Below are positions 27,483 through 36,856 of a stretch of 64,000 nt of DNA, piece by piece (the stretch's first letter is position 1; every line of letters begins with the position of its first letter). The DNA lies in contig JABTUB010000001.1 of the NCBI GenBank assembly GCA_015075585.1, forward strand, positions 1,288,501 through 1,352,500, read 5' to 3'. The translations under genes were made by a program, and so were the position numbers. The notes under the pieces are model-generated. The model saw only the letters and a program-made list of their open reading frames with translations, did not search any database and had not been told where the DNA came from. The DNA is from Chloracidobacterium sp. (GTDB lineage: Bacteria > Acidobacteriota > Blastocatellia > Pyrinomonadales > Pyrinomonadaceae).

Positions 27483-27828
27483 GAAAACAACGGCGCCGAC
27501 GGTCTTTGAGCAGATCAAGCGGACGGACGAAAGCGGTAACGAATTTTGGAGTGCGCGCGATCTGGCAAAAGTGCTCGAATACGGCGAGTATCGGAACTTC
27601 AAACCTGTTATCGAAAAGGCAAAGGAGGCTTGTCTTAACAGCGGACAGCCGGTAGAAAACCATTTCGTGGTATTCCACGAGATGATCGACATCGGCAAAG
27701 GAGGCAAGCGAGGATTTGACGATGGCGTAAAGCTCTCTCAAAAAAGCCACGAAAATGGGGCTATAAAAATCAGAACCCGACAGCTTGAGTTGCTTCAGAG
27801 GCTGCCGGGAATAATTCTTTTCGAGTGA
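27469..27828 (+). pseudogene. DinD-like (damage-inducible protein D) N-terminal fragment
   Basis: ATG 27469 lies inside the end of hsdM. VFEQIKRTDESGNEFWSARDLAKVL and YRNFKPVIEKAKEACLNSGQPV are the signature of the BRO/DinD family, matching through about residue 80 (GKGGKRG). After that the sequence (FDDGVKLSQKSHENGAIK...) no longer matches and stops after 119 codons, whereas DinD proteins have about 270–290. A deletion in this gene probably joined it to the non-coding stretch before hsdS. dinD-like genes are frequent companions within type I loci. Confidence 0.75.
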
Positions 27829-28032
27829 CATTCCGACTCTATCCCTTTCGGGAAAGCGCACCATACGGAGCCGGTTCGAGTCGGGGTCATTTCCAGTTAC
27901 TAGCTTACACATATTAGCTATATGTGTAAAGCCTTGAAGTACATGGAAACTATCTGAAATGATGTTCGCATTGTTACCGATTGTAACCTGTCTGCGGACG
28001 GCCACGCACAGGCAAATGAAATTTGATGCGTT
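27829..28032. other. Non-coding gap between dinD fragment and hsdS
   Basis: About 200 bases with no gene. It contains a strong inverted repeat at 27905–27929. Probably the scar of the dinD deletion plus the hsdS leader. Confidence 0.4.
27905..27929. repeat. Perfect 10-bp inverted repeat upstream of hsdS
   Basis: TTACACATAT and ATATGTGTAA around TAGCT. AT-rich arms, no T run after it; an operator or a cruciform-type element is likelier than a terminator. Confidence 0.55.
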
Positions 28033-29166
28033 ATGAGTGAGTGGAAAAACCATCTATTAGAGGAAGTCGCGTCATTGGTCAAAGACCAAATGACCCCTAA
28101 CGGATTAGAAGAGCTGGCATATATTGGTCTCGAACATATTGAAGAGGCCAGTTTGCGTTTGTCTGGAATTGGTCAATCTACTGACGTAACAAGTCAGAAA
28201 TTCCGCTTCAAGAGCAACGACATTTTGTTTGGCAAACTTCGTCCTTATTTTCGGAAGGTTGTTAAACCCGAGTTCGACGGTATATGTTCGACTGATATTT
28301 GGGTAATTAGAGCAAAGGATGGTTTCGATCAGAACTTTCTTTATTATTTCTTCGCAACCTGGGACTTTGTGAATTTTGCGAACAGTGGAGATAGCGGGAC
28401 GCGAATGCCGAGGGCTGATTGGAATTTTGTTAAGCAGTCAGACTGGCTATTCCCGCCGGTTGAGGAGCAGCGGGCGATTGCGGAGGTTTTGAGCAGCTTG
28501 GATGACAAGATCGACCTGCTCCATCGCCAAAACAAAACCCTCGAATCCCTCGCCCAAACCCTCTTCCGCCAATGGTTCATCGAACAAGCGAGAGATGAGT
28601 GGGAAGAAGGAACGCTCGCAGATTTTGCATATAACATTCGGGAGAACATTCAGCCTAAGGAGATCGAGACAGATACAAAATATGTCGGCCTAGAACACAT
28701 CGAACGCAAAGACTTTGCTTTGCATTCCTTCGGTTCTGGCTCGGACGTAGAGAGCAATAAATCCGTTTTCCGAAAACACGACATCTTGTTTGGAAAACTT
28801 CGTCCATATTTTCACAAGGTGTGCTTTGCCCCATTCGACGGCGTTTGCTCAACGGACATTCTCATTATTCGTCCTAAGTCACCTGAATTATTTCCGTTCT
28901 GTTTAATGGCTTTTTTCCAAAAGGAAGTTGTCGATCACTCGGACATGGCATCCGAAGGAACCCGAATGCCTCGGACAAATTGGGAAATCTTGAGCAATTA
29001 TCCGGTTGGTATTCCCGATTACGAAAGCATTTCGCGATTTAACGAATCGGTCTTGCCGATGATCGAAAAGATCGAGACGAATATTAACCAGATTGCGTCG
29101 ATTGCTAGAACCCGCGACACTCTATTGCCGAAACTGATGAATGGTGAGGTGACAACCTACGCCTAA
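28033..29166 (+). CDS. hsdS: Type I restriction specificity subunit HsdS
   Basis: 377 residues with the two-TRD architecture. TRD1 (about 1–145) and TRD2 (about 190–330) are strikingly alike: YIGLEHIEEASLRLSG versus YVGLEHIERKDFALHS, then NDILFGKLRPYFRKV versus HDILFGKLRPYFHKV, then FDGICSTDIWVIR versus FDGVCSTDILIIR, then GTRMPRADW versus GTRMPRTNW. The central conserved helix (EEQRAIAEVLSSLDDKIDLLHRQNKTLE) and the C-terminal one (MIEKIETNINQIASIARTRDTLLPKLMNG) set the spacing of the two half-sites. HsdS binds HsdM twice and determines the DNA target. Confidence 0.95.
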   Translation: MSEWKNHLLEEVASLVKDQMTPNGLEELAYIGLEHIEEASLRLSGIGQSTDVTSQKFRFKSNDILFGKLRPYFRKVVKPEFDGICSTDIWVIRAKDGFDQNFLYYFFATWDFVNFANSGDSGTRMPRADWNFVKQSDWLFPPVEEQRAIAEVLSSLDDKIDLLHRQNKTLESLAQTLFRQWFIEQARDEWEEGTLADFAYNIRENIQPKEIETDTKYVGLEHIERKDFALHSFGSGSDVESNKSVFRKHDILFGKLRPYFHKVCFAPFDGVCSTDILIIRPKSPELFPFCLMAFFQKEVVDHSDMASEGTRMPRTNWEILSNYPVGIPDYESISRFNESVLPMIEKIETNINQIASIARTRDTLLPKLMNGEVTTYA

Positions 29167-29167
29167 A

Positions 29168-30139
29168 ATGAGAAATCGCAAGGTAGGTTCGATCAAGAGC
29201 GAGCTGCTTACGAAGTCGCGTGAGGCGATGCTGTGCGCGGTACAGATATTCAACAATCCTGCTATTGTTTTTAAGTCCGAAAGTTTTATCGTACTTTCAA
29301 CAATCGCATGGACATACCTTCTTCATGCGTACTATCGATCAAAGAAGGTTGACTATCGATATTTCACGCAAGGAGCGAAGCGGAAGAAATTCGATACAAC
29401 GAAACGAGGATCATTCAAATATTGGGAGCTTGAGCGTTGCCTAAATGATAAGGAAAGCCCAATTGATGCAATCACCAAAGCAAACCTCAAATTCCTGATC
29501 GGGCTGCGTCACGAGATCGAGCATCAGATGACCACAAGGATCGATGAGTATTTGTCAGCACGATTTCAGGCTTGTTGCTTGAACTACAATCGATATGTCC
29601 GAGAACTGTTTGGAGAAGCATTCGGCATCGACAAACACTTGTCATTTTCCCTTCAGTTTTCTTCGATATCCGAAGATCAGGCTCATCAGGTAAGGGCCTT
29701 CGATGAGTTGCCCAAGAACATCGCGGCTTATATCAAGGGGTTTGATGAGGAACTATCGCAGGACGAGTTTGATAGCCCCGCGTATTCCTACCGTGTTCTC
29801 TATGTCCCTAAGACTGTCAATCGGAAGGGACAGGCCGACAAGGTCATAGAATTTCTATCCGCCGACTCAGAAGAGGCGAAATCACTTAACAAAGAATACG
29901 TTGTCATCAAAGACCGTGAGCGTCCGAAGCATCGCCCGAAAGAAATCGTTGATATCATGAAGGCCGATGGATTCCCAAATTTCTCGATGCACTGGCACAC
30001 TGAGTTTTGGCGCGAAAAAGACGCAAAGAATCCAGTAAAAGGATTTGGTGTCGATGTCGCAGGGACGTGGTACTGGTACGACCAATGGCTTGACGAGGTT
30101 AAGAAATATTGTATAGCGCAAGGCAATAGATTCAAATAA
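29168..30139 (+). CDS. DUF3644-family protein with HEPN-like motif
   Basis: 323 residues, one base after hsdS and followed immediately by the truncated hsdR copy. The N-terminal half matches DUF3644 (LLTKSREAMLCAVQIFNNPAI, WTYLLHAYYRSKKVDYRY, RCLNDKESPIDAITKANLKFLIGLRHEIEHQ). Within it RHEIEH (114–119) fits the R-x4-H motif of HEPN ribonucleases. The C-terminal part (KEIVDIMKADGFPNFSMHWHTEFW) resembles a small winged-helix domain that these proteins often carry. Sitting between hsdS and hsdR, it may be an accessory defence effector; that is inference. No signal peptide or membrane segment. Confidence 0.78.
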   Translation: MRNRKVGSIKSELLTKSREAMLCAVQIFNNPAIVFKSESFIVLSTIAWTYLLHAYYRSKKVDYRYFTQGAKRKKFDTTKRGSFKYWELERCLNDKESPIDAITKANLKFLIGLRHEIEHQMTTRIDEYLSARFQACCLNYNRYVRELFGEAFGIDKHLSFSLQFSSISEDQAHQVRAFDELPKNIAAYIKGFDEELSQDEFDSPAYSYRVLYVPKTVNRKGQADKVIEFLSADSEEAKSLNKEYVVIKDRERPKHRPKEIVDIMKADGFPNFSMHWHTEFWREKDAKNPVKGFGVDVAGTWYWYDQWLDEVKKYCIAQGNRFK

Positions 30140-30276
30140 TGAAACCAATCACCGAAGACCAGATCGAGGAATACGCCCTTACGGAGTTACAGGCTTTGGG
30201 CTATTCGTATCTTCACGGTGCGGTATTTTCGCCCTCCATAAAGCCCTCCCAGAGGGAGGGCTTTTATGATGTATAA
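30139..30276 (+). pseudogene. Truncated duplicate of the hsdR 5' end
   Basis: ATG 30139 overlaps the upstream stop. The first 28 codons ([28 protein letters not shown], split here) are nearly those of hsdR at 31024, with several silent and two or three coding differences. The copy then runs into a palindrome (30240–30264) and stops at 30276. It looks like the start of an older hsdR displaced when the toxin–antitoxin pair entered. Confidence 0.85.
30240..30264. repeat. Palindromic repeat, 11-bp perfect stem
   Basis: AAAGCCCTCCC–AGA–GGGAGGGCTTT, followed by TT. It could terminate the hsdS transcript, but the same CCTCCCAGAGGGAGG core occurs inside hsdR at 31974, so it is also a dispersed repeat. 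Confidence 0.8.
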
Positions 30277-30301
30277 TCAATTCGAGGAGTTTTTGAAGCC
30301 G

Positions 30302-30577
30302 ATGACAAAGACAATCGAAGCCATATATGAAAACGGCGTCTTTCGCCCGCTTGATGCCGTTGATCTGCCGGACAAAAGCAAGGTCGAGATCGACCTGCAT
30401 TTGAATGCGGGCAGAAAAGCGGGACCAACCGATGATAAATCGCATCTTCAATTTACTCTGCCGCCCGGAGAATGGATAAAGCAGGTTAGAGAATGGGCAA
30501 AAAGGCCCCGGAAGATCGCGCCTTCGCTGCCGGACGAGGCGTTGAGGCGAGCGAGTATCTACGAGGACAGGTACTAG
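30302..30577 (+). CDS. AF2212-like (DUF104) antitoxin
   Basis: 91 residues from ATG 30302 (MTKTIEAIYENGVFRPLDAV); the frame is open from 30266 but the family starts here. IEAIYENGVFRPL is the family signature, followed by a KVEIDL strand and a C-terminal helix (PPGEWIKQVREWAKR) likely to bind the toxin. The PIN-domain toxin gene begins at the next base after its stop. AF2212-type antitoxins pair with PIN nucleases. Confidence 0.82.
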   Translation: MTKTIEAIYENGVFRPLDAVDLPDKSKVEIDLHLNAGRKAGPTDDKSHLQFTLPPGEWIKQVREWAKRPRKIAPSLPDEALRRASIYEDRY

Positions 30578-31027
30578 ATGAGTTGGCTGCTTGATACATG
30601 CGTTCTGTTGCGTACCGTAGATAGCAACAGTCAGCAGCAGCAAATCGCTCTTGATGCTCTTGATGCCCTAGATGCCGGGCAGGAGGTTGTTTGCATTGTA
30701 CCGCAGAGCCTCGTTGAGTTTTGGGCCGTCTCAACACGTCCTGTTGACGAAAACGGGCTTGGATATTCGACCGAGGACACAAAAATTGAGATCGACCGTC
30801 TGAGGCAGTTGTTTGTCTTTAAGAGCGAAGACGAAACCATATTTGAGAACTGGGAAGCGTTGGTCAGCAAATATAACGTGATCGGAAAAACCACGCACGA
30901 CGCGCGGCTTGTCGCCGCGATGCAGACCCACGGAATAGAAAATCTTTTGACGTTCAATGTTGCCGATTTTAAGCGATACGTCGGCTCCATTAACGTCTCG
31001 GCCCCGCAGGATCTTACACGCTTTTGA
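30578..31027 (+). CDS. PIN-domain ribonuclease toxin (VapC-like)
   Basis: 149 residues. Acidic active-site residues of PIN nucleases can be placed: D6 (LLDTC), E47 (SLVEFWAV), D108 (THDARLVA) and D130 (NVADFKRY). The TH-DA-L-AA and LLTFN-ADF blocks are typical of the family. Target would be RNA, often tRNA or rRNA. The stop TGA overlaps the TTG start of hsdR (TTGA), so the toxin is coupled to hsdR translation, an unusual partner. Confidence 0.9.
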   Translation: MSWLLDTCVLLRTVDSNSQQQQIALDALDALDAGQEVVCIVPQSLVEFWAVSTRPVDENGLGYSTEDTKIEIDRLRQLFVFKSEDETIFENWEALVSKYNVIGKTTHDARLVAAMQTHGIENLLTFNVADFKRYVGSINVSAPQDLTRF

Positions 31028-34000
31028 AACCGATCACCGAAAACCAGATCGAAGAATACGCCCTTACAGAGCTTCAGGCTTTGGGCTATTCGTATGTTCA
31101 AGGTGCGATGATAGGCCCCGGCGGCCTCCCGCCACCCCGTCCTTCGGACACTCCTCCTCAGACAGGAGGAGAGTTTCAGGAAAGGACATCGTTTGAGGAA
31201 GTCGTTTTGGCGGACCGGCTGCGAAATGCGGTTGCGAGGATCAACCCGGATATCCCCGCCGATGCCCGCGAACAGGCCGTGCAAAAGGCGATGCATATCT
31301 TCTCGCCGGATATGCGCGCGAGCAATGAGGAATTCCATTCGTTCCTGATCGAAAAGGTACGCATTCCGTACACCGAGGACGGTTTCGAGCGAAGCCACGA
31401 GGTCGCCCTGATCGACTTTGAGAACGTCGGCAAAAACGAGTTTCTCGCGGTCAACCAATACACCGTTCACCAGAACAACCAGACAAAACGCCCCGATGTC
31501 GTGCTGTTCGTCAACGGCCTGCCGCTCGTCGTTTTCGAGCTGAAGAACGCGGCGGACGAGAACGCAACGCTGCACGGAGCCTTCAACCAGATCGAGACCT
31601 ACAAGGCGACGATCCCTTCGCTTTTTGTCTATAACGCGTTCTCGGTTATCTCGGACGGCATCGACGCAAGAGCCGGCACCATCTCATCCGGCTTTGCCCG
31701 CTTTGTGCCGTGGCGTTCATCTGATGGTGAAAAAGATGCATCGAAATTCACGCCGCAGCTCGAAACCCTGATCCGCGGGATGCTCCCGCCCAAAACCCTG
31801 CTCGATCTTGTAAGGAACTTCATCGTCTTCGAACGTTCCAGCGTCCATGATAAAAGATCGGGACAGGTTCAGGTCGTCTCAGTAAAGAAGCTTGCCGCAT
31901 ATCACCAGTATTACGCCGTGAACAAGGCAATTGAATCAACGCTGCTGGCTGCGGGATTCAAACCCACCCCAAATCCCTCCCAGAGGGAGGGACTTTTAAA
32001 TCTAAGGAACGACTTTCCGAATTATCGTGGAGGGTTTCGTTTTTCGGGACTTGTTGAACTTGCAAAAGAGTTGCGAAGCAAACAGACTTCCGCCGAAAGC
32101 ATTTTTTGGGAATTGATTAGAAACAGGAAATTTCTTGACTTGAAATTTCGGCGACAGCACCAGATCGGAGAATATGTCGTTGATTTTTATTGTCATGAGA
32201 AACGTCTGATCGTTGAACTCGATGGCGAAGTGCACGATTTGCCGGAACAGCAAAGGCACGATGAAATTCGTGACAAATATTTGACTGCACTGGGAAATCA
32301 GGTGGTAAGATTTCAGAACGCTGAGTTACTGAACGACCCGGAAACTGTTTTCGAAAAACTTTCTTCTCTCCTCTCCCGTTGGGAGAGGCCGGGTGAGGGT
32401 TGCGGTAGCCGAAAGGCCGGCGTAATATGGCACACGCAGGGCAGCGGCAAATCCCTTTCAATGGTGTTCTACACCGGAAAGCTCGTCGTCAGCCTCAACA
32501 ATCCGACCATCGTCGTCATCACCGACCGCAACGACCTCGACGAGCAGCTTTTCGGTACGTTCGCCAGTGCGAAACAGCTCTTGCGTCAGGAGCCGGTGCA
32601 GGCCGAGAGCCGCGAACACCTAAAAGAACTGCTGAAAGTTGCGAGCGGCGGGATCGTATTTACGACGATCCAGAAATTCCTTCCGGCTGACGGCGGCTCG
32701 CAGTACGACCTACTCTCCGACCGAAAGAATATTGTCGTTATCGCGGATGAGGCCCACCGCACGCAATACGGCTTTGAGGCCGAGGTGCGGAATGTCGTCG
32801 ATAAGGAATCAAAGGAAGTTATCGGCCAACGCATCGCCTACGGTTTTGCCAAGTATTTGCGTGATGCCTTGCCCAACGCTACCTATATCGGATTCACGGG
32901 CACGCCTATCGAAGGCGACGACGTTAATACGCCTCAAGTCTTCGGCGACTACATCGACCGCTACGACATCATGGATGCGGTCAGGGATAACGCCACGGTC
33001 CCGATCTATTACGAAAGCCGCCTTGCCAAAGTCGCCCTCACGGACGAAGGCCGCACCCTGTTAAAGGAATTCGACAAGGAACTCGAAGAGACCGACGAAT
33101 TGACCGAAAAGCAAAAGGCGAAGGCCAAGTGGACAAAGGTCGAGGCGATTGTCGGCAATCCTGAACGTATCAGAAATCTCGCAAACGATATCGTTACGCA
33201 TTTCGAGAAGCGGCTCGAGGTTTTTGAAGGAAAGGCGATGATCGTTGCGATGAGCCGCCGGATCGCCGTTGAACTATACAAGGAGATCACTGCCCTTCGA
33301 CCCGACTGGCACGATCCGGACAAGACTAAGGGAACGATCAAGGTCGTCATGACCGCTTCGAGTTCTGACGGCCCGGAGATGGCCGCTCATCACACCTCGA
33401 AGCAGGAACGCCGCGATCTTGCGAATCGCTTCAAGGATGAGAACGACCCACTCAAGCTCGTTATCGTCCGCGATATGTGGCTCACAGGTTTCGATGCGCC
33501 GTGCCTGCATACCCTCTACGTTGATAAACCGATGCGTGGCCATACGCTCATGCAGGCGATCGCCCGCGTGAACCGTGTCTTCAAGGATAAGAAGGGCGGC
33601 CTCGTCGTTGATTATCTTGGCCTTGCAACCGACCTCAAGAAAGCGCTTTCGTTCTATGGCGACGCGGGCGGTAAGGGCGAACCGACCATAGACATCGAGC
33701 AGGCCGTTGTCGCAATGCACGAAAAGCACGAGGTCGTTAAGCAGATGTTCGCCGAGAAGAGCCGATCGCAAGTCGACATCAAACAAGAGGACGCCGCTGC
33801 TTATGGAGGCAATGGATTCGACTACCGACGCTTTTTCGACGCGGAACCCGCAGCGAAGCTTGAGATCATTTTGCAGGCAGAAGAGCACATTTTAGGAATC
33901 GATGACGGGCGCGAGCGTTTTGTTCGGGAGGTCACGCTGCTTGCCCAAGCCTTTGCCCTTACGACACCGCATCCGGCATCAGTTGCGATCGCGGAAGAGG

Positions 34001-34731
34001 TTGCCTTCTTCCAAGCGGTCAAGGCACGCATGGTGAAGCTTGGAGGGTCAGGCAGCGGCCGGACCGACGAAGAGATCGAAACAACGATCCGGAGACTTGT
34101 CGATAGATCGCTTGCTTCGGATAAGGTCGTTGATATTTTCGACGCGGCAGGCTTGCAAAAGCCGGAGATTTCCATCCTCTCAGACGAATTTCTTTTGGAA
34201 GTGAAGGGAATGAAGCACAAGAACCTCGCCCTTGAACTCCTTAAGAAGATTCTCAACAACGAGATCAGCAGCCGCATGAAAAAGAACCTTGTGAAAAGCA
34301 AGGAGCTTCTGAAGATGCTCGAAGATGCGGTGAAAAAGTACCAGAACAATCTTCTTTCAACGGCTGAAATTATCGAGGCACTTATCAATATCGCCAAGGA
34401 AGTCCGAGAGTCGGACCGGCAAGGTGAGAAGCTAGGACTGACCGAGGACGAAGTAGCCTTCTACAATGCGCTGGAAGTGAATGACTCGGCCGTTAAGGTG
34501 CTCGGTGACGATATTTTGCGTGATATCGCTCGCGAGATAGCCGAGAAGGTGAAGAATAATACGACTCTAGACTGGCCGATCCGCGCCGCATCGAGGGCAA
34601 AGCTTATGGTGCTCGTCCGCCGGACGCTTTCAAGATACGGCTACCCGCCCGACAAACAAGAATCAGCGATCAATACTGTTTTACGACAGGCGGAGTTGAT
34701 CGCTGACGACATCGTTGAGAATTGCTATTGA
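31024..34731 (+). CDS. hsdR: Type I restriction endonuclease subunit HsdR with inserted DUF559-type domain
   Basis: 1235 residues from TTG 31024, which overlaps the PIN stop. The N-terminal PD-(D/E)xK nuclease is seen at [21 protein letters not shown] (D158, E172, K174). The helicase follows: Walker A TQGSGKS (471–477), DEAH as ADEAHR, motif [10 protein letters not shown], and motif VI region [17 protein letters not shown]. Between residues 312 and 461, directly before Walker A, lies an extra DUF559-like nuclease segment flanked by palindromes; a smaller insertion (about 34–51) lies near the N-terminus. With the insertions removed the length would be about 1065, close to family norm. Both are in frame, so the protein may still work. 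Confidence 0.95.
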   Translation: MKPITENQIEEYALTELQALGYSYVQGAMIGPGGLPPPRPSDTPPQTGGEFQERTSFEEVVLADRLRNAVARINPDIPADAREQAVQKAMHIFSPDMRASNEEFHSFLIEKVRIPYTEDGFERSHEVALIDFENVGKNEFLAVNQYTVHQNNQTKRPDVVLFVNGLPLVVFELKNAADENATLHGAFNQIETYKATIPSLFVYNAFSVISDGIDARAGTISSGFARFVPWRSSDGEKDASKFTPQLETLIRGMLPPKTLLDLVRNFIVFERSSVHDKRSGQVQVVSVKKLAAYHQYYAVNKAIESTLLAAGFKPTPNPSQREGLLNLRNDFPNYRGGFRFSGLVELAKELRSKQTSAESIFWELIRNRKFLDLKFRRQHQIGEYVVDFYCHEKRLIVELDGEVHDLPEQQRHDEIRDKYLTALGNQVVRFQNAELLNDPETVFEKLSSLLSRWERPGEGCGSRKAGVIWHTQGSGKSLSMVFYTGKLVVSLNNPTIVVITDRNDLDEQLFGTFASAKQLLRQEPVQAESREHLKELLKVASGGIVFTTIQKFLPADGGSQYDLLSDRKNIVVIADEAHRTQYGFEAEVRNVVDKESKEVIGQRIAYGFAKYLRDALPNATYIGFTGTPIEGDDVNTPQVFGDYIDRYDIMDAVRDNATVPIYYESRLAKVALTDEGRTLLKEFDKELEETDELTEKQKAKAKWTKVEAIVGNPERIRNLANDIVTHFEKRLEVFEGKAMIVAMSRRIAVELYKEITALRPDWHDPDKTKGTIKVVMTASSSDGPEMAAHHTSKQERRDLANRFKDENDPLKLVIVRDMWLTGFDAPCLHTLYVDKPMRGHTLMQAIARVNRVFKDKKGGLVVDYLGLATDLKKALSFYGDAGGKGEPTIDIEQAVVAMHEKHEVVKQMFAEKSRSQVDIKQEDAAAYGGNGFDYRRFFDAEPAAKLEIILQAEEHILGIDDGRERFVREVTLLAQAFALTTPHPASVAIAEEVAFFQAVKARMVKLGGSGSGRTDEEIETTIRRLVDRSLASDKVVDIFDAAGLQKPEISILSDEFLLEVKGMKHKNLALELLKKILNNEISSRMKKNLVKSKELLKMLEDAVKKYQNNLLSTAEIIEALINIAKEVRESDRQGEKLGLTEDEVAFYNALEVNDSAVKVLGDDILRDIAREIAEKVKNNTTLDWPIRAASRAKLMVLVRRTLSRYGYPPDKQESAINTVLRQAELIADDIVENCY
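31151..31171. repeat. Palindrome inside hsdR near codon 45
   Basis: CTCCTCCT–CAGAC–AGGAGGAG lies in an in-frame stretch encoding [15 protein letters not shown], absent from typical HsdR proteins. The hsdR 5' duplicate at 30139 is interrupted by a different palindrome at nearly the same codon. Confidence 0.75.
31974..31992. repeat. Palindrome at left edge of the DUF559 cassette
   Basis: TCCCTCCC–AGA–GGGAGGGA, perfect 8-bp stem, same core as the repeat at 30240–30264. Confidence 0.85.
32370..32388. repeat. Palindrome at right edge of the DUF559 cassette
   Basis: CCTCTCCC–GTT–GGGAGAGG, followed by CCGGGTGAGGG; a repeat type different from the left edge. Confidence 0.85.
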
Positions 34732-35342
<611 letters not shown>

Positions 35343-35343
35343 T

Positions 35344-35749
35344 TGTGGTGATGCGGGTGAGGAACCGCGAACGAAAATAGTACCAAATGTCGCAAATAGT
35401 GTCCAAGCAAGCGGCTGCTGCGGCGGAAAATTATTTGAAATTGATGATCAACGTGGTTCGAGTTGTGTAGCGGTTCCGGATGTTCGTGTCGGTTGGCGTC
35501 GAGGGTTAGTGCCAGGGAATGACTCAGAATGCGGTCGCGCAGAGCGGTCCGGTGACGGTGCGTAAAAGATCCAATAATTCGGCCCGATCGTACGCATCGA
35601 GCAGGTGATAAAAAAAATTGGCGGACGACAGTACTGTGAGATCGAATTAGGCTACGCGTCCGAAGTCCTTGGTTCAAGACATGTTGTGATGTGGGTTTCC
35701 GACACAATGTGAGCGATCTTCTCAGACAAGCCGTATATGCAAAAACTTG
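35344..35749. other. Intergenic stretch, no gene seen
   Basis: About 400 bases between tRNA-Thr and a strong promoter. A minus-strand open frame exists but has neither start signal nor family resemblance. Confidence 0.4.
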
Positions 35750-35778
35750 TTGACGCCTATTGTTTGTCGTTTTATAAT
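35750..35778 (+). promoter_or_regulatory. Sigma-70-type promoter with consensus -10
   Basis: TTGACG (35750–35755), 17-base spacer, TATAAT (35773–35778). Transcript start about 35785, giving an 88-base leader to the GTG at 35873. Confidence 0.72.
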
Positions 35779-35872
35779 CAAGGTAAGTTCGATCAGATTC
35801 GGACGCTGCTGTTAATTCTGACTTCAACGCCCATTTCGTGGCTGAATGACCCTGACAGAAAAGGAGAAAATC

Positions 35873-36847
35873 GTGACCATATTCAGAAAAGGTATCTTCG
35901 CATCGGTTGCCGCTATTGCGATCCTTGCTTTCTCAATAGCCGTGATCGGGCAAGCGAAGGCGCGGCCTATGATCATTTACGGAGCTGCTCAGGCGCCGAC
36001 TACGCTTGTAAAGGGCAGCAATTTATACTGTGCCGGCTACATTCAGTCGAGTGCGATCAGCGAGGCGAATACGATCATCGGTGCGAACGACGAGGCCGAT
36101 CGATACAATTTTAAGGAGCACGACATTCTTTTCATAAATGTCGGCAGCAACAAAGGGGCGAATATCGGCGATGTCTTTTCGGTCGTTCGTCCGAAGGGAG
36201 CGGTCGAGAGCCGTTGGACGGACAAATCACGCATCGGTTTTCTTGTACAGGAGGTCGGAGCGGTCGAGGTTGTGAATGTCCAGCCTGAATATTCTGCCGT
36301 TCGGGTAACCTTCTCGTGCGATGCATTCTATCTGGGCGACCTTATTCAGTTGTCGGCAAAGCGGACGAGTCCGCAGGCTGCGCAGCGGCCGCCGCTTAAT
36401 TTGTTTGCAACGGCGTCAGGAAAGGCTTCGGGACGCATCATTTTGGCACGCGACAATGTCGAAATGCTTGCGCCGGAGTTCATTGCGTATGTTGACCTCG
36501 GTGCTGATAATAATGTTCAGACGGGTGACTATCTGACGATTTATCGAAAGCTCGGCAAGGGCAATCTGATGACGTATCCCGCGAAGGAATCTGTCAGGTC
36601 GCGCGACGATGATTATCAAAGCGATACATACAGCGGCGGCAAGTTCTCAAATCAGGCCGCACGCAAGGACGGTTCAAAGGCTGACGGCAAAACCGTTACC
36701 ACGAGTAAGGCAAAGCAGGGCCGCCCCGCTCTTCGAAAGGTTGTTGGCGAGGCTGTCGTGCTGAACGTAAAAGAACATACAGCCACGATCGTTATTACAC
36801 GAACGACAGGCGAGGTGCATACCGGCGACAGCGTCGAGATACAGTAA
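35873..36847 (+). CDS. Secreted protein, unknown (beta-rich repeats)
   Basis: GTG 35873 was chosen because AAGGAG lies six to seven bases upstream; the frame is open from 35846. The product of 324 residues has a signal peptide (GIFASVAAIAILAFSIAVIGQAKA). Two beta-rich segments, each with a DILFINVG..GANIGDVFSVVRP or AYVDLGADNNVQTGDYLTIYRK pattern, and a third at the C-terminus (GEAVVLNVKEHTATIVI..TGEVHTGDSVEI) look like repeats of one domain resembling the FlgT C-terminal fold. A basic linker rich in Ser and Lys precedes the last one. Probably cell-envelope; function unknown. Confidence 0.7.
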   Translation: MTIFRKGIFASVAAIAILAFSIAVIGQAKARPMIIYGAAQAPTTLVKGSNLYCAGYIQSSAISEANTIIGANDEADRYNFKEHDILFINVGSNKGANIGDVFSVVRPKGAVESRWTDKSRIGFLVQEVGAVEVVNVQPEYSAVRVTFSCDAFYLGDLIQLSAKRTSPQAAQRPPLNLFATASGKASGRIILARDNVEMLAPEFIAYVDLGADNNVQTGDYLTIYRKLGKGNLMTYPAKESVRSRDDDYQSDTYSGGKFSNQAARKDGSKADGKTVTTSKAKQGRPALRKVVGEAVVLNVKEHTATIVITRTTGEVHTGDSVEIQ

Positions 36848-36856
36848 CAGGCGAGG

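Larger units (their letters stand above)
31957..32406 (+). mobile_element. In-frame DUF559 nuclease-like cassette within hsdR
   Basis: About 150 codons that do not belong to HsdR. The core matches DUF559 (Vsr/PD-(D/E)xK-like): [48 protein letters not shown], and a C-terminal [20 protein letters not shown]. Candidate catalytic residues are D387 and E398-x-D400. It begins with TPNPSQREG and ends SRWERPGEG, both encoded by short palindromes, followed by resumption of the normal HsdR sequence [16 protein letters not shown]. It looks like a repeat-bounded mobile cassette captured in frame. Confidence 0.75.

Noticed and set aside
31957..32406. Intein in HsdR
   Set aside because: No intein splicing blocks (N-terminal Cys/Ser block A, C-terminal His-Asn) at the edges; edges are palindromes and the core is DUF559.
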